Part shown: in pieces, positions 44,897-53,266 of the stretch
Position numbering within the stretch: position 1 is the first letter of the stretch
Layout: the number at the start of each line of letters is the position of its first letter
Source of the DNA: Palsa-1033 sp963735455
Lineage (GTDB): Bacteria; Chloroflexota; Limnocylindria; Limnocylindrales; CSP1-4
Reading direction: 5' to 3'
Length of the DNA stretch: 64,000 nucleotides
NCBI GenBank assembly: GCA_963735455.1
Contig: CAVTKZ010000002.1
Coordinates: forward strand, 248,001-312,000
Position numbers and translations under genes: made by a program
Notes under the pieces: model-generated
The model's database searches: none
Seen by the model: only the letters and a program-made list of their open reading frames with translations
Told to the model about the DNA's origin: nothing

Positions 44897-45733
44897 GTGA
44901 AGATTGCCGAATTCGCCCGGCGAGCCGGAATCGCTCCATCCGCGGTGCGCTGGTATGAGGCCGAGGGCGTCATCCCGATGGCCTCGCGCGAGGACAACGG
45001 CTACCGCGAGTACGAGGAGGCGGACCTTGCCCGTCTGCGCCTCGTTGTCTCCCTGCGCCGGCTCGGGCTGGGCCCGCAGGATGCCGGCCGGCTGGCCCGC
45101 CTGTGCATCGAGCGCGGCTCGGTCGACCTCGACCTCGCCCCGGTCCTGGCCGGCCAACGCGCGGCGATCGACCGCCAGCGGGCTGACCTCGACCGGCTCG
45201 AAGGCGAATTGCTCGATCTCGAGATGACGATCGCCGCCGCCGGCCGTGCCAGCCGGAAGGAGCGCCCGGTGCCCGCCGCACCCATTCGAGTCCTGTTCGT
45301 GTGCACCCACAACTCTGCTCGAAGCCAGATCGCCGAGGCGCTCCTCCAACGCTATGGCGGGGACGACTTCGAGGTCTACTCGGCTGGGACCGAGGCGACC
45401 CAGGTCAATCCCTTCGCGATCCAGGTGCTGGCCGAGCTCGGGATCGACTGGAGCCACGCCCGGAGCAAAGTGATCGGCGAGTTCCTCGACCAGCAGTTCG
45501 ACTACGTGATCACGGTCTGCGACCGAGCCCGGGCGACTTGCCCCGTCTTCCCCGGCTCATCGAACTCGCTCCACTGGGGCCTCGACGACCCATCCGAAGC
45601 CGAGGGTACGGACGGGGAGAAGCTCGAGGCGTTCAGGCGGACGCAGGTTGACGTGGCGGCCCGCCTGCGGCCGTTCATCGAGGTTGCCCTGCGAGCAGCC
45701 GGCAGGCCGCTGCGAGCCGCGATCGCCGGTTGA
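44897..45733 (+). CDS. MerR-family regulator fused to LMW-PTP-type arsenate reductase
   Basis: A 278-residue protein with two full modules in one frame. Residues 1-70 are a MerR winged helix (KIAEFARRAGIAPSAVRWYEAEGVIP, DNGYREYEEADLARLRLV). Residues about 75-118 are the dimerising coiled coil (GQRAAIDRQRADLDRLEGELLDLE). After a short linker, residues 131-270 are an arsenate reductase: VLFVCTHNSARSQIAEALL has Cys136-x5-Arg142, and ITVCDRARATCPVFPG has the two resolving Cys. The usual C-terminal effector-binding loop of MerR is missing, so the enzyme domain may itself sense arsenate or arsenite. The gene lies 7 bp after a MerR-type -10 box. Confidence 0.9.
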   Translation: MKIAEFARRAGIAPSAVRWYEAEGVIPMASREDNGYREYEEADLARLRLVVSLRRLGLGPQDAGRLARLCIERGSVDLDLAPVLAGQRAAIDRQRADLDRLEGELLDLEMTIAAAGRASRKERPVPAAPIRVLFVCTHNSARSQIAEALLQRYGGDDFEVYSAGTEATQVNPFAIQVLAELGIDWSHARSKVIGEFLDQQFDYVITVCDRARATCPVFPGSSNSLHWGLDDPSEAEGTDGEKLEAFRRTQVDVAARLRPFIEVALRAAGRPLRAAIAG

Positions 45734-46362
45734 GGGCACACCTGGCCGAATTCATCGGCACGTTCGCGCTGGTCTTCTTCGGCTGCGGCGCGATCGCCAA
45801 CGGCCTCCCGCCGACCGCGATCGCGCTGGCGTTCGGGCTGGCGATCGGGGTCATGGTCTACGCCCTTGGCCACATCTCGGGTGCCCACTTCAATCCGGCC
45901 GTGTCGATCGGGTTCGCGGTCGGCGGACACCTGTCCTGGAGCCGCACCCTGACCTATGCTGCGGCCCAGGTCATGGGCGCGATCGTCGCCGCCGTCGTGC
46001 TCCGCGTCACGCTTGGCGATGAGGCCCACCTCGGCGTCACCCAGCCGGCGGGCTCGGACCTCCAGGCGTTTGCCTGGGAATCGGTCCTGACCTTCTTCCT
46101 GATGCTCGTGATCACGGCCGTGGCGACAGACGATCGGGCGGTCGGCAACGCCGCGGCGCTGGCGATCGGTGGGACGGTGGCCCTCGCCGCCCTGGTTGGT
46201 GGCTCGATCAGCGGGGCATCGATGAACCCCGCCCGCTCGCTTGGGCCGGCCCTCGTCGCGGGCCAGCTGGGAGGCATCTGGATCTATCTCGCGGCCCCGA
46301 CCCTGGGCTCGGCCGCGGCGGCGATCCTTTACCGCTACCTGCGCCAACCGGCGACCATGTAG
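45730..46362 (+). CDS. aqpS: Aquaglyceroporin (MIP family), probable arsenite exit channel
   Basis: A 210-residue channel with six membrane helices and two half-helices carrying the NPA motifs: GAHFNPAVSIGF and GASMNPARSLGP. The TTG start overlaps the MerR-ArsC stop (TTGA), so it is translated with it. No ArsB or Acr3 pump is present in the module. In Sinorhizobium an aquaglyceroporin (AqpS) lets arsenite made by ArsC leak out. The same arrangement is inferred here. Confidence 0.88.
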   Translation: MRAHLAEFIGTFALVFFGCGAIANGLPPTAIALAFGLAIGVMVYALGHISGAHFNPAVSIGFAVGGHLSWSRTLTYAAAQVMGAIVAAVVLRVTLGDEAHLGVTQPAGSDLQAFAWESVLTFFLMLVITAVATDDRAVGNAAALAIGGTVALAALVGGSISGASMNPARSLGPALVAGQLGGIWIYLAAPTLGSAAAAILYRYLRQPATM

Positions 46363-46633
46363 GCTCGGAGCGGGGACAGCGCCCCAAAGCGTCGTGGCCT
46401 CGGGACGATTGTCGCTCGTCGACGCGGTAACCTGGTCCGGCACCCTGATCGACGGCCCGGCGGCCGTGTTCGTGCGGGGGACGACGCCCGAATCGCTCGA
46501 TTTTCGGCCGATTGACGCGACTCCCGACGGTAGTGCGCCTCGTGGTGACATATGTCCCAATCCGGGCTCGGATCAGCCGCGCCGTGGCGCGCCTCGCCGG
46601 CTCGGGTCGGAACCAATGAGCGCGCGGGACGGA
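46363..46633. other. Intergenic region between the arsenic module and the kdp locus
   Basis: No gene is seen. The aquaporin and kdpD genes converge here. It contains the palindrome GTGACATATGTCCCA (46545-46559), which resembles the termini of the element at 40323-40487, so it may mark the edge of the module. No clear terminator hairpin with a T-run was found. Confidence 0.3.
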
Positions 46634-47791
46634 TCAGGCCTGAGGGGCGCCTTCGCCGACGAGGTGGACCTCGATCTCGGGAAGCTCGTCGAGGAGTCGC
46701 TCGCTCAGATCAGGCGCCAGGCGCCGGGCAATGCCCCGCCGGCCCTCACGGCCGAGGACCACGTGGGTGACCCGGAGGCTCTTGGCCAGCTCAAGCAGGC
46801 CGCCGGACAGCTCGCGAGCGGGATGCTGGATTACCTGGGCGCCGAGGTCGGTCGCGTAGTCGAGGTGCTCCTGGAGATCGCGGGCCCGGTCGAACGACAG
46901 CCGCTCGACGGCGGGGGTCACGATCACGGCTGCGGTCAGGCCGGCGCCCAGGGCGGTGGCGAGCATCGCCCCGCGACGGAGGGCCCGCCGGCTGATCGTC
47001 CGGTCGTCGACAACCACCAGCACCCGCTCGCTGACCGGGCGCAGCCTCGCCAGGCCCCGCTCGGTAACGAGATCTTCGAGCTGCTCGTCCACCGCCCGGG
47101 TGACGAAGCGCAGCGAGAGCTCGCGCAGGGCGGTCAGGTTAGCCTCGGTGAAGAATCGGTCGAGGGCCACCCGGGCCCGTTCGGGCGGATAGACGTTGCC
47201 ATGCCGGATCCGCTGGCGGAGCGCGTGCGGGCTCATGTCCACCAGCTCGACCTCGTCCGCCCCTTCGACCAGGGCGTCCGGCAGGCGCTCGTTGACCGGC
47301 GCGCCGACGATCGTGGAGACAGCGTCGGCGACCGACTCGAGGTGCTGCACGTTGCAGGTGCTGATCACATCGATCCCGGCGTCGCGAATCAGCTCGACGT
47401 CCTGCCAGCGCTTCTCGCGAGGTGAACCGGGCACGTTGGTGTGGGCCAGCTCGTCGATCAGGGCCACTTCCGGATGGCGAGCGATGATGGCCTCGGTGTC
47501 CATCTCCTCGACCTGGACACCCTGGTACTCGACCCGGATCCGGGGCAGGATCTCGAGCCCGTCCAGCAATGCCGCCGTCCGCGGCCGGGCATGGACCTCG
47601 ACGTAGCCGACGACGACGTCGGTGCCCCGCTCGAGCCGGCGGTGGCCCTCCTCGAGCATTCGGTAGGTCTTGCCCACCCCGGGCGCCATGCCCAGGTACA
47701 GGCGCAGCCGGCCGCGCTCCGGCCGGGCCTCGTCCGAGACCCGGGCGAGCATCTCGTCGCCCGTCGGGCGATCGTCCCGATCGTCGGTCAT
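46634..47791 (-). CDS. kdpD: KdpD N-terminal sensor half (KdpD + universal-stress-protein domains), no kinase
   Basis: A 385-residue protein. Residues about 25-235 are the KdpD domain, with LYLGMAPGVGKTYRM (Walker-A-like), VVVGYVEVHARPRT and LAHTNVPGSPREKRWQDVE. Residues about 250-370 are a USP-like domain. The four membrane helices, HisKA and ATPase domains of full KdpD are absent. They are encoded at 53983-55556 and again at 58372-59916. The protein may regulate one of those kinases or the pump. It is the last gene of the kdp operon. Confidence 0.9.
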   Translation of the reverse strand: MTDDRDDRPTGDEMLARVSDEARPERGRLRLYLGMAPGVGKTYRMLEEGHRRLERGTDVVVGYVEVHARPRTAALLDGLEILPRIRVEYQGVQVEEMDTEAIIARHPEVALIDELAHTNVPGSPREKRWQDVELIRDAGIDVISTCNVQHLESVADAVSTIVGAPVNERLPDALVEGADEVELVDMSPHALRQRIRHGNVYPPERARVALDRFFTEANLTALRELSLRFVTRAVDEQLEDLVTERGLARLRPVSERVLVVVDDRTISRRALRRGAMLATALGAGLTAAVIVTPAVERLSFDRARDLQEHLDYATDLGAQVIQHPARELSGGLLELAKSLRVTHVVLGREGRRGIARRLAPDLSERLLDELPEIEVHLVGEGAPQA

Positions 47792-47807
47792 GGTGCGGAG
47801 TGTCGCA

Positions 47808-48410
47808 TCACTTCGTGGCCAGCAATCCGTCGAGATCCAGGTTCAGCTCCAGCACGTTGACGACCGGCTCGCCGAGGAAGCCGAAGAGTGGCTGGGTCGT
47901 ATGCCGGGCGACGACGGCACGCACGGCGTCAGGCGTCATCCCCCGGGCGGTCGCGACGCGGGCGACCTGGTACTCGGCCCCGGCCGGGCTGATGTCCGGG
48001 TCGAGCCCTGATGCCGAGGTCGTGACCAGGTCGACCGGCACGAGGCCATTCCCGTTCGCCGCCCGGAGCTGGTCGACCGACGCGGAGATCCGGTCGATCA
48101 GGGCCTTGCTCGTCGGTCCCAGGTTCGAACCACCGCTCGAGGTCCCGTCGTAGCCGGCCGGATTGCTGTCGGTGACCCCGGCATTCGAGGGCCGGCCCCA
48201 GAAGTACTTGGGCTGGTCGAAGGCCTGGCCGATCAGGCTGGAGCCGACCTCGGCGCCGTTGACCGTGATGAACGAGCCATTGGTCTGATTGGGGAAGGCC
48301 ACCTGGCCGATGGCGGTCACGATCCCGGGATAGGCGACCCCGGTGATCAGGGTCAGCAGGACCAGGAGCAGGATGGCCGGACGAAGTTGCTGAGTGATGA
48401 ACGTACGCAT
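47808..48410 (-). CDS. kdpC: K+-transporting ATPase subunit C
   Basis: A 200-residue subunit with one N-terminal membrane helix (PAILLLVLLTLITGVAYPGIVTAI). The external domain has the family motifs GSSLIGQAF, YFWGRPS, GGSNLGPTS, DLVTTSASGLDPDISP and GFLGEPVVNVLELNLDLD. It stabilises the KdpA-KdpB complex. It starts 11 bases after kdpB. Confidence 0.96.
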   Translation of the reverse strand: MRTFITQQLRPAILLLVLLTLITGVAYPGIVTAIGQVAFPNQTNGSFITVNGAEVGSSLIGQAFDQPKYFWGRPSNAGVTDSNPAGYDGTSSGGSNLGPTSKALIDRISASVDQLRAANGNGLVPVDLVTTSASGLDPDISPAGAEYQVARVATARGMTPDAVRAVVARHTTQPLFGFLGEPVVNVLELNLDLDGLLATK

Positions 48411-48421
48411 CTGATGGCTTC

Positions 48422-50599
48422 CTATGCCAGGTGGAGGGCGGTCACGAGCAGGTCAATCGCCTTGATCCCGATGAACGGGGCGATGATCCCGCCGAGGCCG
48501 TAGATGAGCAGGTTGCGCTGGAGCAGCTCGCTCGCCGGGGCCGGCCGGAAGCCGACGCCCCGCAGGGCGAGGGGGATGAGCGCGACGATGATCAAGGCGT
48601 TGAAGATGACCGCCGAGAGGATCGCGCTCTGGGGCGTCGACAGGGCCATGATGTTGAGCTGGTTGAGCTCCGGGTAGACGCTGGCGAACATGGCCGGCAC
48701 GATCGCGAAGTACTTGGCCACGTCGTTGGCGATCGAGAAGGTCGTGATCGAGCCGCGGGTGATCAGGAGCTGCTTGCCGATCGCGATCACCTCGAGCAGC
48801 TTGGTCGGGTCGGAGTCGAGGTCGACCATGTTGGCCGCCTCCTTGGCCGCCGACGTCCCGCTGTTCATGGCCAGCCCGACGTCAGCCTGGGCCAGGGCCG
48901 GGGCGTCGTTCGTGCCGTCGCCGGTCATCGCCACGAGGTGGCCGTCGGCCTGTTCCGCCCGGATGAAGCCGATCTTGTCCTCGGGCTTGGCCTGGGCGAT
49001 GAAGTCGTCGACGCCGGCTTCGCGGGCGATCGTCGCGGCGGTCCGTGGGTTGTCGCCGGTGACCATGACCGTCCGGATGCCCATCCGGCGGAACTCGGCG
49101 AAGCGCTCGACGAGGCCCTCCTTGACCGTGTCCTTGAGCTCGATCAGGCCGATGATCCGGCCGTCCTGGCGCATCGCCAGGGGGGTCGCACCGGCGTCGG
49201 CCAGGCGGTCCGTCTCGTCCCGGATGATCGGGGGCAGCGCCGCGTCGAGGTCGTGTTCGATGGCATCGACCGCGCCCTTGAGGACCAGCTGGCCGTTCGC
49301 CAGCCGGACGCCGCTCGAGCGGGTCTCGGCCCGGAACGGGATGTCCTCCTGGATCGTGGCGGCGAGCGCCTTGAACCCTGGCTCATCGTCGAGGCCGGCG
49401 GGCGCCTTGAGCTCGGCCAGACGCTTGCGGGCCAGGTCCACGACCGACTTGCCTTCGGGGGTCTCGTCGTGGGCGGAGGCGACCAGGGCGGCGGTCAGGG
49501 CCTCCGCCTCGGTGACGCCCGGAGCGGCGGTGATCGATGCGGCGAGGCGATTGCCGTAGGTGATCGTGCCGGTCTTGTCGAGCAGGATCACGTCGACGTC
49601 ACCAGACGCCTCCACCGCCCGGCCGCTCATGGCCAGGACGTTGAACCGGGCGACCCGGTCCATCCCGGCGATGCCGATGGCCGACAGCAGTCCGCCGATC
49701 GTGGTCGGGATGAGGCACACGAGGAGGGCGACGAGGGCGACGGTGTCCACGATCGTCCCGGCGAAGGCACCGAAGGGGCGCAAGGTGACGACCGCCAGGA
49801 AGAACACGATCGTCAGGCCGGCGAGCAGGATCGACAGGGCGATCTCGTTGGGGGTCCGCTGGCGCTTGGCGCCTTCGACGAGGGCGATCATCCGGTCGAG
49901 GAAGGTCTCCCCGGGATCGGCGCTGATCTGGATCGTGAGCTGGTCGCTGGTGAGGGTCGTCCCGCCAGTCACGCTGCTCCGGATGTCGGTGCCCGGCTCC
50001 TTCAGCACGGGTGCCGATTCGCCGGTGATCGCCGACTCGTTGACGAAGCCGATTCCTTCGATGACGTCGCCGTCGCCGGGGATCGTCTCGCCCTCCATGA
50101 CCACGATCACGTCGCCCCGCCGGAGCTCGGCCGAGCCGACCAGCTCGAGCGACCCATCGGCCTTTCGCCGATGGGCCTGGGTGACCGAGCGCGCCCGGCG
50201 GAGGGTCGCCGCCTGGGCCCGGCCGCGGGCCTCGGCAACCGCCTCGGCATAGGTCGCGAAGAGGACCGTGAACCACAGCCAGATCGCGATCTGGACCTGG
50301 AAGCCCAGGCCGGACGGGCCGCTCACCGGCTGGAAGCCCGTGGCATTGGCGATCGCGATCAGGGTCACCAGGGTGGCCGTGATCTCGACCACGAACATGA
50401 CCGGGTTCTTGATCAGGTAGCGCGGGTTCAGCTTGCGGATCGATTCGGGCAGGGCGGCCCGCAGCAGGTCGGGGTCGAAGATGCCCCGCGGGCCCGGGGC
50501 GCCGCCGGCCGGGGTGCCCTTTGCGCCGTTGCCTCGGCCGCCGAAGCGCTGGAAGCGGCGGGTGCCCCCCGACAGGTCGATGGATTCCTGGATGCTCAT
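48422..50599 (-). CDS. kdpB: K+-transporting ATPase subunit B
   Basis: A 725-residue P-type ATPase that drives the Kdp pump. The phosphorylation site is VILLDKTGTITYG. GESAPV (actuator TGES loop) is present, as are the nucleotide-domain segments ending TGDNPRTAATIA and AMTGDGTNDAPALAQADVGLAM. The N-terminal 45 residues are Gly/Pro/Arg-rich and longer than in E. coli KdpB. Confidence 0.97.
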   Translation of the reverse strand: MSIQESIDLSGGTRRFQRFGGRGNGAKGTPAGGAPGPRGIFDPDLLRAALPESIRKLNPRYLIKNPVMFVVEITATLVTLIAIANATGFQPVSGPSGLGFQVQIAIWLWFTVLFATYAEAVAEARGRAQAATLRRARSVTQAHRRKADGSLELVGSAELRRGDVIVVMEGETIPGDGDVIEGIGFVNESAITGESAPVLKEPGTDIRSSVTGGTTLTSDQLTIQISADPGETFLDRMIALVEGAKRQRTPNEIALSILLAGLTIVFFLAVVTLRPFGAFAGTIVDTVALVALLVCLIPTTIGGLLSAIGIAGMDRVARFNVLAMSGRAVEASGDVDVILLDKTGTITYGNRLAASITAAPGVTEAEALTAALVASAHDETPEGKSVVDLARKRLAELKAPAGLDDEPGFKALAATIQEDIPFRAETRSSGVRLANGQLVLKGAVDAIEHDLDAALPPIIRDETDRLADAGATPLAMRQDGRIIGLIELKDTVKEGLVERFAEFRRMGIRTVMVTGDNPRTAATIAREAGVDDFIAQAKPEDKIGFIRAEQADGHLVAMTGDGTNDAPALAQADVGLAMNSGTSAAKEAANMVDLDSDPTKLLEVIAIGKQLLITRGSITTFSIANDVAKYFAIVPAMFASVYPELNQLNIMALSTPQSAILSAVIFNALIIVALIPLALRGVGFRPAPASELLQRNLLIYGLGGIIAPFIGIKAIDLLVTALHLA

Positions 50600-50603
50600 C
50601 GTT

Positions 50604-52313
50604 CTAGAAGACCTTTCCGGCGTTCTGCAGGAGCTGTTCGACGATCGGGCCCAGGGCCAGGGCCGGGAAGAAGGTCAGCGCGCCGACGATCACGACGACG
50701 CCCACGAGGAGCACGCCGAAGATGACGCCGGTCGTCGGGAAGGTGCCCAGCGACGGTGCCACCCGGCGCTTGGCCGCCATCGAGCCGGCCAGGGCAAGGA
50801 TCGGCACGATCATCCCGAAGCGGCCGATCAGCATCGCGAAGCCGCCCAGGACGTTGTAGAACGGCGTGTTGCCGGTCAGCCCGGCGAAGGCCGAGCCGTT
50901 GTTGCCGGTCTCGCTGACAAAGGCGTACAGGATCTCGGAGAAGCCGTGCGGGCCGGCATTCAGCGGCCCGGCCTGGCCGGGCTGGGTCGCGGTCGCGACC
51001 GCGGCGAAACCGAGAATGCTCACCGCCAGGACGAGGACGGTCACCATGGCCATCTTCATCTCGTAGCTCTCGACCTTCTTGCCCAGGTACTCCGGCGTCC
51101 GGCCGACCATCAGGCCGGCGATGAAGACCGACAGGATCGCCCCGATCACGAGCATCCCGTACAGGCCGGCCCCGATCCCGCCGGGCGAGATCTCGCCCAG
51201 GATGATGTTGAACAGGGGGACGAGGCCGCCGATCGGGGTCAGGCTGTCGTGCATCGCGATCACCGCGCCGGTGCTCGTGTCGGTGGTGATCGTCGCGAAG
51301 AGGCCGCTGACGGCCGAGCCGAAGCGGACCTCCTTGCCCTCCATGTTGCCCAGGGCCTGGTCGACCCCGGCGGGGAAGAGCTGGTTGCCGTTGGCCTCGA
51401 CGTGCATCAGGACGATGGCCCCGACGATCAGGATGAAGGCCATCGCTCCCAGGATCACCCAGCCCTGGCGCTGCTTGCCGGCGTAGCGGCCGAACGTGTA
51501 GGTCAGGGCAAACGGCGTCAGGAGCAGCAGGAACATCTCGAGGAAGTTCGACAGGCCGGTCGGGTTCTCGAACGGGTGGGACGAGTTGGCATTGAGAAAG
51601 CCGCCGCCATTGTTGCCCAGCTCCTTGATCGCCTCCTGCGAGGCGATCGGGCCGATCGACAGCGTCTGGTGGGCCCCCTGCAGGGTCGTGATCGTGCTCG
51701 GCGCATTGAGCGTCTGGGGTACGCCCTGCCAGATCAGGACCACGGCGGCCACGATGCTGATCGGGAGCAGGACGTACAGGATGCCGCGGGTGATATCGAC
51801 CCAGAAGTTGCCCAGTGTCGAAGCGCTCCGCCGGACCAGGCCGCGGACCAGGGCGATGGCGACGGCCAGGCCCATCGCCGCCGAGACGAACATCTGGACG
51901 ACGAGGCCGCTCGCCTGGGCCAGGTTGCTGGTAGCGGTATCGCCCGAGTAGTTTTGCCAGTTCGTATTCGTCGCGAAGCTGACCGCTGTGTTGAAGGACA
52001 GGTCCGGGGACATCGGCCCGGCGTTGTTGGCGTTCAGGGGCAGGCTGGCCTGGATCCGCAGGATCACGTAGACGGCCACGATGCTGACGAGGGCCAGCAT
52101 CAGGACCGAGACCGTGTAGCCCTTCCAGCCCTGCTCGACCGTCTCGTCGATCCCGGAGATCCGGTAGATCAGCCGCTCGACGGGTCGCAGGACGGGGCTG
52201 AAGACGGTCCGCTCGCCCTCGAAGACGCGGTACATGTAGCCGCCCAGGATCGGCGTCGCGATGAGCAACAGGACCAGCAACGCGGCGAAGGTCAGGAAGT
52301 CGGGCACCGACAT
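50604..52313 (-). CDS. kdpA: K+-transporting ATPase subunit A
   Basis: A 569-residue channel-like subunit that selects K+. It belongs to the SKT superfamily with four pore loops, seen as SFATNTNWQNYSG, NNGGGFLNANSSHPFENP, GLFATITTDTSTGAV and FVSETGNNGSAFAGLTGNTPFYN. The start is ATG 52313, two bases after kdpF ends. Length is normal. Confidence 0.97.
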   Translation of the reverse strand: MSVPDFLTFAALLVLLLIATPILGGYMYRVFEGERTVFSPVLRPVERLIYRISGIDETVEQGWKGYTVSVLMLALVSIVAVYVILRIQASLPLNANNAGPMSPDLSFNTAVSFATNTNWQNYSGDTATSNLAQASGLVVQMFVSAAMGLAVAIALVRGLVRRSASTLGNFWVDITRGILYVLLPISIVAAVVLIWQGVPQTLNAPSTITTLQGAHQTLSIGPIASQEAIKELGNNGGGFLNANSSHPFENPTGLSNFLEMFLLLLTPFALTYTFGRYAGKQRQGWVILGAMAFILIVGAIVLMHVEANGNQLFPAGVDQALGNMEGKEVRFGSAVSGLFATITTDTSTGAVIAMHDSLTPIGGLVPLFNIILGEISPGGIGAGLYGMLVIGAILSVFIAGLMVGRTPEYLGKKVESYEMKMAMVTVLVLAVSILGFAAVATATQPGQAGPLNAGPHGFSEILYAFVSETGNNGSAFAGLTGNTPFYNVLGGFAMLIGRFGMIVPILALAGSMAAKRRVAPSLGTFPTTGVIFGVLLVGVVVIVGALTFFPALALGPIVEQLLQNAGKVF

Positions 52314-52315
52314 GG

Positions 52316-52405
52316 CTAGAAGTCCTCAGGCCGGAGGAGAGCCCAGATCAGGTAGACGAAGACGAAGACGGTCGCCAGGGCGGTGATGACGTCGATGAGG
52401 TTCAC
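52316..52405 (-). CDS. kdpF: K+-transporting ATPase subunit F
   Basis: A 29-residue peptide from GTG 52405: MNLIDVITALATVFVFVYLI then a WALLRPEDF end. One membrane helix followed by the conserved LLRPE-F tail is the mark of KdpF, which packs against KdpA and stabilises the pump. It begins directly after the stop of the microprotein gene. Confidence 0.9.
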   Translation of the reverse strand: MNLIDVITALATVFVFVYLIWALLRPEDF

Positions 52406-52492
52406 TCAGCGCACCCGGTCACACAGCCACAGATAGCCCGCAAAGAGGGCCACTGCGGCGACGGCAATCAACAGGATCTCGAGATCGTTCAA
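52406..52492 (-). CDS. 28-residue single-helix membrane microprotein upstream of kdpF
   Basis: From TTG 52492, which overlaps the receiver-protein stop (TTGA), the frame gives MNDLEILLIAVAAVALFAGY followed by LWLCDRVR and a TGA right before the kdpF GTG. It has an acidic N-terminus, one hydrophobic helix and a C-D-R basic end. It resembles KdpF in size and topology but lacks the RPE-F tail. Tight coupling on both sides argues that it is translated. It may be a second small Kdp subunit. Confidence 0.6.
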   Translation of the reverse strand: MNDLEILLIAVAAVALFAGYLWLCDRVR

Positions 52493-52914
52493 CCCAGCAC
52501 CTCGGAGGAATCAGCCGGGCCAGCGGCCCCGGGCTCGTTGATGAAACGATCGATGCACGACGTCAGGAGGCTCATCGAGACCGGCTTGGGCAGGTAGCCG
52601 GCGACATGGAACTCGCGCAGCCGCTCGGGCCGGATCTGGGTCCCGCTCATGATCACGACCGGCGGCGACCCGGCAGCGGCCAGGCTGCCGTCGCGCAGCA
52701 GCGACCAGCCCGAGTCGTCGGGCAGGTTGATGTCCAGGATCAGGAGCCGCGGCCGGCTGCCCGAGCGCAGGACGGCGCGAGCCGCGTCGACCGAGCCGGC
52801 CGTGGCGACCTCGTAGCCGTGGGCTTCGAGATGGCGCCGGACCAGGTCGACGAAGACGTCGTCATCGTCGACCAGGAGGACCGCCTCGCCGGCCGCCTGG
52901 CTGTCAGTCGCCAT
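52489..52914 (-). CDS. Receiver-only response regulator (CheY-like)
   Basis: 141 residues from ATG 52914. A single receiver domain: VLLVDDDDVFVDL (acid pocket), LLILDINLPDDSGW with the phosphorylatable Asp, VVIMSGTQ (Thr/Ser switch) and GYLPKPVS (Lys). There is no DNA-binding output. It overlaps the gene upstream by 11 bases and the microprotein downstream. It may take phosphate from one of the nearby KdpD-like kinases and act by protein contact. That is inferred. Confidence 0.88.
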   Translation of the reverse strand: MATDSQAAGEAVLLVDDDDVFVDLVRRHLEAHGYEVATAGSVDAARAVLRSGSRPRLLILDINLPDDSGWSLLRDGSLAAAGSPPVVIMSGTQIRPERLREFHVAGYLPKPVSMSLLTSCIDRFINEPGAAGPADSSEVLG

Positions 52915-53173
52915 CGGAGGCCTGGTTGCGACGATGGACCCGGATGTCGCAGCGCGAGTCGTCCGGCTGCCAGAGCGCCTCGAGGGTGACGCCGGCCTCA
53001 AGGGCCGCCCGCGCCGAGCCCTCGAGGACGGCCGGCCCGAACTCGAGCCCGACGAGGGTCACTCCGGGAGCGCCGCCGCCGGCGACCATCCGGATCGCCA
53101 CGGCGACCAGGTCGAGCTCGCGTTCGATCGAACGCCGGGTCAGGTCGGTGTCAAGGGACGGCAGGCTGCTCAT
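52904..53173 (-). CDS. Hypothetical 89-residue protein, first gene of the kdp transcript
   Basis: Started at ATG 53173 (MSSLPSLDTDL); a longer frame to 53233 would cover the promoter repeats. It has one helical stretch (RRSIERELDLVAVAIRMV) and a beta-rich second half ending in RRNQASDGD. No membrane segment or known motif is seen. It overlaps the receiver gene and follows the TTGAG-repeat promoter directly, so it is likely K+ regulated. I do not recognise the family. Confidence 0.55.
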   Translation of the reverse strand: MSSLPSLDTDLTRRSIERELDLVAVAIRMVAGGGAPGVTLVGLEFGPAVLEGSARAALEAGVTLEALWQPDDSRCDIRVHRRNQASDGD

Positions 53174-53266
53174 GGCTCCATCGTCGCCAGCCCCCCAAGA
53201 GGCGGCGCGTGTCGAGCGACCGCGATCGCTCAAGGATCGCTCAACCCGGGGGTCGGGATCCGGGAG
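53174..53266 (-). promoter_or_regulatory. kdp promoter with TTGAG direct repeats at 11-bp period
   Basis: On the minus strand two repeats TTGAGCGATC begin at 53244 and 53233, eleven bases apart. Twenty-six bases after the second TTGAG comes CCTCTTGGG (53202-53194). The kimA promoter has the same repeat, the same 26-base gap and the same box. Tandem repeats one helical turn apart are how OmpR/KdpE-type regulators bind. Confidence 0.6.

Noticed and set aside
46634..47791. kdpD as a truncated pseudogene
   Set aside because: The stop falls cleanly after the USP domain, and the kinase half exists as separate genes upstream, so this is a split gene, not decay.
48431..50725. 764-codon open frame antisense to kdpB
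   Set aside because: The kdpB strand carries all P-type ATPase motifs; the antisense product is Gly/Asp/Arg-rich without recognisable domains.
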